Of a DNA stretch of 25,213 nucleotides, positions 20,944 through 25,213 are shown in pieces. Made by a program: the position numbers and the translations under genes. Numbering within the stretch: the stretch's first letter is position 1; every line of letters starts with the position of its first letter. This stretch comes from an uncultured Blautia sp. (GTDB taxonomy: Bacteria > Bacillota_A > Clostridia > Lachnospirales > Lachnospiraceae), in assembly GCA_905209435.1 (NCBI GenBank), contig CAJLTE010000040.1, forward strand, positions 1-25,213, in the 5' to 3' direction. The notes under the pieces are model-generated. The model saw only the letters and a program-made list of their open reading frames with translations, was not told the origin of the DNA and searched no databases.

Positions 20944-23910
20944 TTATTTCTTCTCCTCAGTTATAATCTTACTTTCCAGATATCTAAGCAAATCCTCTCT
21001 AACTGCATGATGCATCTTCACAGTCACTTTGGAAATATCTTTCCATCTTCCATTGTTGTCTTTTTTCTTATCACCGGTAACATCTACTATATCAAAAGTT
21101 CCCATGTAATAGAAACTGGTTTCTGCATCGCTTTTCTTGACCAAAAGATGTTTCCTCTCAGCTCCCAAAACATCTTTCATATATCCACTTTCCGGTCCTT
21201 TTCCAATCTGAGAATCCCATTTAAAAATCATATTGTCAGTAAACACATCTGCATAATCTGGTTTACCATCCGCATACAACTTCTCTTCACTCTCAGCGCC
21301 AACCTTATGGTAAGTTACAAAAATAAAGACATCATTGTCAATTCGCTTCATTCCATACATTGTTGAAGACAAATCTTTTCCACAATTCATCAAAAAACTC
21401 ACATCACGTCGAGAATATTTTTCATACAGAACAAATAAACTGCTGCCTCTCTTTTCAACGCTATATTTATCTTCATATCGCTTTAAACCTACATCCACAA
21501 GATCCTTCATCTGTTTACAAAATTCTACATGCTTTAATCTCTCTGTATAGCTTTGCATCCTTCTAATCATTTTGTCCGTATCAGCTTCCAGAATTTCAAT
21601 ATTTTTAAAGCGTTTATATTCCTCTTCCTTACTTACAAAATGACCTTCAAGAACATTAATTGCATTGTCTAAGATCTTTTTGTCTGTAACTGAATATTTC
21701 TGTTTCATCGTTTCTATAAAAGAATCTCCGGAAATACTTTCTTCTTCAAACAGACTCTTTAATATTTCCAGTTCATATGGTCTGACACCACTCAACACTG
21801 TTTTTGAAACATATTCCAATGTTAGTTTTTCCTGCTCAGACATTTTTCCTGTATAAGTTTCCGCCTCTACAACACATAAAAAATCCTGATAAGTTTTATA
21901 TTCTCCTATAATTACAAGGGGATCCACCTCACCATTTTCGTAAAAGTCCATTAAATATGGAACTCTGCCCAAACGATCCTTTAATATTGCATAGCTTTCA
22001 CGTATAATAGCCTTTACTCCACGAATTTTATCAATAGAATGAAATATTTTCTCCTTGGAAATTTCATCAAAATGAATCGTTGATGCTCCCGGAATTGTAT
22101 TATTTCCACTAATTACATATTTACGAATTGTATCCGAGTTATAACTTCGATCACCCGAAAGGGCAACAGGAATCATAAAGTTATTTCTGTAATTTCCAAT
22201 AAAATCCAAAACCACTACATATTCTTTATTTTCGGCCTTACGCAATCCTCTTCCTAATTGTTGGATAAACACAATCGGAGACTCTGTTGGTCTAAGCATG
22301 ATAACCTGATTAATTTCCGGCACATCAACACCTTCCGAAAAAATCTCTACAGACAGAATATAGTCTAATGCATCTTCCGACTCGTCTCCTGCAAGACGCT
22401 CAATAGCAGCTGCTCTGGCATCTTCAGAATCACTTCCGCTAAGTACTAACGTTCTCCACCCTTTTTCATTAAACTTCTTTGACAGCTCTCTTGCCTCATC
22501 AATCCGACTGCAGAATATCAGCCCTTTTACTCGTTCTCCTGAATATCCGAAGAACTTCGCCTGCTCCATCACTTTACATACACGCTCATCAGATGTCAAA
22601 TATCGAAAATTCTCAACCTTTTCTTTCACTGATTTTCCGCTATCAGTAACTTTGTCTAAATCAGTAATTCCAAAGTAATGGAACGGGCACAACAAATCTT
22701 CTTTCATTGCATCCTGTAAACGAATTTCGCAGGCAATCTGATGATTAAAAATCTCATAGATATTTCTGCCTTCCAGATTATCATCACGCTTATCCGGTGT
22801 TGCTGTCATTCCCAGCCATAATTCCGGTGTAAAATACTCCATGACTTTCTTATAACTATTGGCAGCACTATGATGTGCTTCATCAATTATAATCGCATCA
22901 AAAGCATCTCTGTCATATCTCCCGAGAAGCTCTGTCTTACTCATAGACTGAATCGTAGCAAAAATGAAATCCGCATCATAATCCTGATATTTTCCAGTTA
23001 TCATTCCCATGGACACCTTTCCACTGAAAACTTTCCTGTAAGACTTCAATGCCTGCTTCGCAATCTGTCCGCGATGTACCAGAAATAGCACTCTTTTAAA
23101 TTCCAACTCACGCATGGCAAATGCAGATGCATAAGTTTTACCTGTTCCAGTAGCTGAAATCAACAATGCACGATTCTGACCATTTTTCAATATCTTTCTT
23201 AGATTAGTAATAAACTTTACCTGCATTACATTTGGTATTAAACGATACTTTTCCAGGGAAGGAATTTCTTCACTTCGGGCAATTTCCCTCTGCTTCTTAA
23301 TGATCTGATATCTTTCCCGGTATCTCTCATAAAAAGCTTCATAATCAAGAGCATATCTGCTATTCCAGAGCACATTAAATTCTTCAATAATCTCCTGTGC
23401 CACCTCACCCTTCTCTGTCGAAATGATACGAGTATTCCATTCTCTGTTGGTAGTAAGTGCAGTTTTGGTCATATTGGAACTGCCTATAATAATTCTATAT
23501 ATCTCATCCTTTTTGAATATGTATCCTTTAGCATGAAATCCCTCTCCCGCTGCATCTACATCATACATCTTTAGTGTAATATTTGAAAAAGCATTCAGCT
23601 TTTCCAAAGCTTTCGGTTCACTAAAATTCAAATAGTTTGTTGTAAGAATTTTGCCCTTAATTCCTTTTGCTTCCAATTCACGCAACGTCTGAAGCAAAGG
23701 CGTAATTCCACCCAATGTAATAAATGCAACACTAATCTGGAATTGGTCACATGCCAGCAACTCATCTTCAATAGAAGATAATACTTTCTTACCTTCTTTA
23801 TAATTATTTGAAACAAATTGCGGCCTATACGCAAGATTAGAAGCAACTGTTTCGTTTATGTATGCTGTTTCTAATCCACTGTGTAGCTCCTGTAACTTTT
23901 CCTGCATCAT
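20944..23910 (-). CDS. PLD nuclease - DEAD/DEAH helicase - DUF3427 fusion protein
   Basis: A 988-residue protein in three parts. Residues about 40-185 are a phospholipase-D type nuclease domain with one HxK motif (His126, Lys128, in GEGFHAKGY) and GSSNMT at 143-148; one motif per chain means a dimer would form the active site. Residues about 225-600 are a superfamily II helicase: Walker A ATGTGKT (253-259), DEAH (343-346), TATP (369-372), SEGVDVPE (525-532) and motif [11 protein letters not shown]. Residues about 610-985 fit the DUF3427 domain seen after such helicases. It is a candidate restriction-like or repair enzyme that translocates on and cuts nucleic acid. I start at 23910, where AAGGA lies 7 nt before the ATG; a TTG nine codons upstream has no such site. 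It is the first gene of a long minus-strand operon. Confidence 0.92.
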   Translation of the reverse strand: MMQEKLQELHSGLETAYINETVASNLAYRPQFVSNNYKEGKKVLSSIEDELLACDQFQISVAFITLGGITPLLQTLRELEAKGIKGKILTTNYLNFSEPKALEKLNAFSNITLKMYDVDAAGEGFHAKGYIFKKDEIYRIIIGSSNMTKTALTTNREWNTRIISTEKGEVAQEIIEEFNVLWNSRYALDYEAFYERYRERYQIIKKQREIARSEEIPSLEKYRLIPNVMQVKFITNLRKILKNGQNRALLISATGTGKTYASAFAMRELEFKRVLFLVHRGQIAKQALKSYRKVFSGKVSMGMITGKYQDYDADFIFATIQSMSKTELLGRYDRDAFDAIIIDEAHHSAANSYKKVMEYFTPELWLGMTATPDKRDDNLEGRNIYEIFNHQIACEIRLQDAMKEDLLCPFHYFGITDLDKVTDSGKSVKEKVENFRYLTSDERVCKVMEQAKFFGYSGERVKGLIFCSRIDEARELSKKFNEKGWRTLVLSGSDSEDARAAAIERLAGDESEDALDYILSVEIFSEGVDVPEINQVIMLRPTESPIVFIQQLGRGLRKAENKEYVVVLDFIGNYRNNFMIPVALSGDRSYNSDTIRKYVISGNNTIPGASTIHFDEISKEKIFHSIDKIRGVKAIIRESYAILKDRLGRVPYLMDFYENGEVDPLVIIGEYKTYQDFLCVVEAETYTGKMSEQEKLTLEYVSKTVLSGVRPYELEILKSLFEEESISGDSFIETMKQKYSVTDKKILDNAINVLEGHFVSKEEEYKRFKNIEILEADTDKMIRRMQSYTERLKHVEFCKQMKDLVDVGLKRYEDKYSVEKRGSSLFVLYEKYSRRDVSFLMNCGKDLSSTMYGMKRIDNDVFIFVTYHKVGAESEEKLYADGKPDYADVFTDNMIFKWDSQIGKGPESGYMKDVLGAERKHLLVKKSDAETSFYYMGTFDIVDVTGDKKKDNNGRWKDISKVTVKMHHAVREDLLRYLESKIITEEKK

Positions 23911-23975
23911 CTTTGTATCCTTCTTTTGTTTATTCAAAAATAGTCCTACGATATATCAATTATTCTAGGTAGTGG

Positions 23976-24062
23976 TTACGTGATCAGATATCTGGCAATG
24001 TTTATCAGATGATCAGACACGGCAACTTCCAAACCTTTATCCTCAATCAAAAATAGCTTCAT
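23976..24062 (-). CDS. Short leader reading frame upstream of the helicase (uncertain)
   Basis: A 28-codon frame reading MKLFLIEDKG...NIARYLIT lies between a candidate promoter and the helicase. The composition looks protein-like, but there is no ribosome site before the ATG. It could be a leader peptide, the remnant of a lost gene or chance. Its stop is 65 nt before the helicase start. Confidence 0.2.
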   Translation of the reverse strand: MKLFLIEDKGLEVAVSDHLINIARYLIT

Positions 24063-24116
24063 GTTACCAAAATTTTTAATTAAAATAATGATAACATGAA
24101 ACTATTTTAGCGTAAA
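24058..24116 (-). promoter_or_regulatory. Candidate promoter and long palindrome before the helicase operon
   Basis: On the minus strand TTTACG (24116-24111) and TATCAT (24093-24088) are 17 bp apart. The perfect 9-bp inverted repeat TTCATGTTA/TAACATGAA (24100-24092 and 24066-24058) overlaps the -10 box with one arm. Its other arm holds the ATG of the short leader frame. This arrangement would suit a regulator that bridges two half-sites. The remaining gap (23911-24197) shows nothing else I can name. Confidence 0.35.
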
Positions 24117-24197
24117 GTTGAAAACCATATTCTCTCTAATTTTCGTAAGACACACCATTATCCCAAAATTGATCACAAGATAGATCTATTTCATCAT

Positions 24198-25001
24198 TTA
24201 CTTTGCATAAATTGAACCAACAATCTTTTCCCGTAATGTGCACGGCAAAATTCTACACAAGAAACTCAACACTTTATACTTAGCACCAGCTACACAAATT
24301 GGTGCACAATTCTTTTTCTGTGCAATCCGTGCAATATATGTACCAATAACCTCCGGTGACATCCCACTCTGCTCATCTTTCTCCATCTGGCTGACACTGC
24401 GTGAAATACGGCCGCCGTATTTATTATCACCTAAAGCTGTCTTTTGTCTGGCCTGTGTAAAACCGGTATGAATATCTCCAAGTTCTACTGCTGTTACCCT
24501 GACACCATAAGGACTTACCTCATTATCAAGCGCACAGGAATAAGAAGACACTGCTGCTTTACTGGCTGAATAAAATGCCTGAAACGGAATATGTGCCACT
24601 GCTGCCACAGAACTGATATTGACAATATGTCCTCTGTGCTGTCTGCGCATAGAAGGAAGAACCGCTCTGCTTACATTGACAGTTCCAAAAAAGTTTACAT
24701 CAAATTGTGATTTCGCCTGTTTTAACTCTGTAAATTCCACCGCTCCGGAAATACCAAAACCTGCGCAATTTACAAGGATCTCGATACTCTCTCTTTCCAA
24801 AAGAATCTGCTCAACAGCTGCCTGCACGGAATCCTCATCCGTCACATCCACACTCATATGCTTCACACCTTCTATAGGAATATCCCGGCGGCTGAACTCA
24901 TAAACTATATATCCAGCCTTGCTTAACGCTGCTGCGGTACACCGGCCAATTCCGGAACTTCCGCCAGTGACAAGAGCTGTCTTTTTCTGTTTGAATTTCA
25001 T
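24198..25001 (-). CDS. Short-chain dehydrogenase/reductase (classical SDR)
   Basis: A 267-residue NAD(P)-dependent oxidoreductase. The nucleotide-binding TGGSSGIGR lies at residues 12-20, NCAGFG at 78-83, the catalytic Ser in VNISSVAA (about 130), and Tyr144 and Lys148 in FYSASK. After strand 2 the sequence is YEFSRRDI with two arginines, which favours NADPH. The C-terminal part ends in a hydrophobic, basic stretch (FLCRILPCTLREKIVGSIYAK), typical of the DltE-like subgroup that may lie at the membrane. I start at 25001, where GAGGTG precedes the ATG by 9 nt and the protein begins just before the Rossmann fold; 26 upstream codons of the open frame lack SDR homology. A hairpin (25020-25053) lies in its leader. 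The substrate is unknown. Confidence 0.9.
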   Translation of the reverse strand: MKFKQKKTALVTGGSSGIGRCTAAALSKAGYIVYEFSRRDIPIEGVKHMSVDVTDEDSVQAAVEQILLERESIEILVNCAGFGISGAVEFTELKQAKSQFDVNFFGTVNVSRAVLPSMRRQHRGHIVNISSVAAVAHIPFQAFYSASKAAVSSYSCALDNEVSPYGVRVTAVELGDIHTGFTQARQKTALGDNKYGGRISRSVSQMEKDEQSGMSPEVIGTYIARIAQKKNCAPICVAGAKYKVLSFLCRILPCTLREKIVGSIYAK

Positions 25002-25019
25002 ATTGTTATTCACCTCACA

Positions 25020-25053
25020 TTCCCCAAAATAGTTATCAGTAGAAATTGGGGAA
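25020..25053 (-). promoter_or_regulatory. Inverted repeat in the leader of the SDR gene
   Basis: TTCCCCAA (25020-25027) and TTGGGGAA (25046-25053) are perfect 8-bp arms around an 18-nt spacer, ending 18 nt before the SDR start codon. It could be an operator of dyad type or an RNA hairpin near the ribosome site. No regulator gene is adjacent in the window. Confidence 0.4.
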
Positions 25054-25102
25054 ACCCATCTGGTTACACCATCTAGCAATTTATAGAATCTTCAGGAACC
25101 TT

Positions 25103-25213
25103 TTACTGATTGATTATTTTATTTATTCGTTGATTAGGTGGTCTGACCCCAATGTTTTCAAAGATATCGGGAACGCTGTACTTATTTCCTCCAATACTGA
25201 TATAGCAGTCAGG
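25103..25213 (-). CDS. 3' end of a possible IS21-type transposase gene, cut by the window edge
   Basis: The last 111 bases hold, on the minus strand, an open frame of 36 codons ending in TAA at 25105-25103. It contains DCYISIGGNKYSVP, which resembles the C-terminal beta-barrel segment of IS21 (IstA) transposases, where a CYxxxxxGNRYSVP pattern is frequent. After SVP the sequence does not follow the family (DIFENIGVRPPNQ) and it stops within 22 residues, so the copy is probably truncated. It marks a likely past insertion beside the SDR gene. With so little sequence the call is tentative. Confidence 0.4.
   Translation of the reverse strand, partial: PDCYISIGGNKYSVPDIFENIGVRPPNQRINKIINQ

Overview
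The window looks like chromosome from a low-to-mid GC Gram-positive gut anaerobe of the Lachnospiraceae (Blautia, Dorea, Roseburia and relatives). The reasons are the strong AGGAGG-type ribosome sites, sigma-A-like promoters, a TIGR04086 membrane protein next to what is probably the SCIFF peptide gene, a DUF5688 protein, a VNTGD-type sorting signal and a CwlC-like amidase with SPOR repeats. I see no rRNA, tRNA, CRISPR array or intact insertion sequence. The assignment is inference from family distribution; no search was run.

Layout. 1-5 kb: cell-surface and envelope genes (TIGR04086 protein, large acidic sortase-anchored protein, CNNM/CorC protein, YdcF protein, SPOR amidase). 5.2-8.3 kb: a self-contained ABC importer operon of the COG2984/COG4120/COG1101 type, with a clear promoter, two TTAAAG/CTTTAA palindromes at the start region, an internal hairpin after the binding-protein gene and a strong terminator. 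8.3-10 kb: a DUF5688 gene and a low-molecular-weight tyrosine phosphatase. 10-15.6 kb (minus strand): a MazG-type pyrophosphohydrolase behind a GIY-YIG/DUF2075 helicase, then a short UvrA-like ATPase, a perfect four-way-junction element and a methyltransferase. 15.6-17.1 kb: a MATE exporter flanked by two related hairpin repeats. 17.2-23.9 kb (minus strand): a nitroreductase with its own promoter, and a probable operon of PLD-helicase-DUF3427, NUDIX hydrolase, small unknown protein, SGNH hydrolase broken by a 20-bp tandem duplication, SprT-like protein, PNPOx-like protein and deformylase-like protein. 24.2-25.2 kb: an SDR oxidoreductase and the end of a possible IS21-type transposase gene.

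How the genes may work together. Two unrelated helicase-nuclease fusions (GIY-YIG plus DUF2075; PLD plus DEAD plus DUF3427) each sit directly upstream of a small nucleotide pyrophosphohydrolase (MazG; NUDIX). With the UvrA-like ATPase and the SprT-like protein this resembles a genome-maintenance or defence region. That is my leading system-level hypothesis and it is inference. The most concrete new structure is the 119-nt element at 14846-14964. It folds into an 8-bp closing stem and three arms with no unpaired base at the junction, and its imperfect positions pair as G-U only on the strand of the adjacent uvrA-like gene. Several starts were moved to better-supported ATGs: phosphatase 9929, UvrA-like 14807, PNPOx 18799, SGNH 20205, small protein 20521, helicase 23910, SDR 25001.
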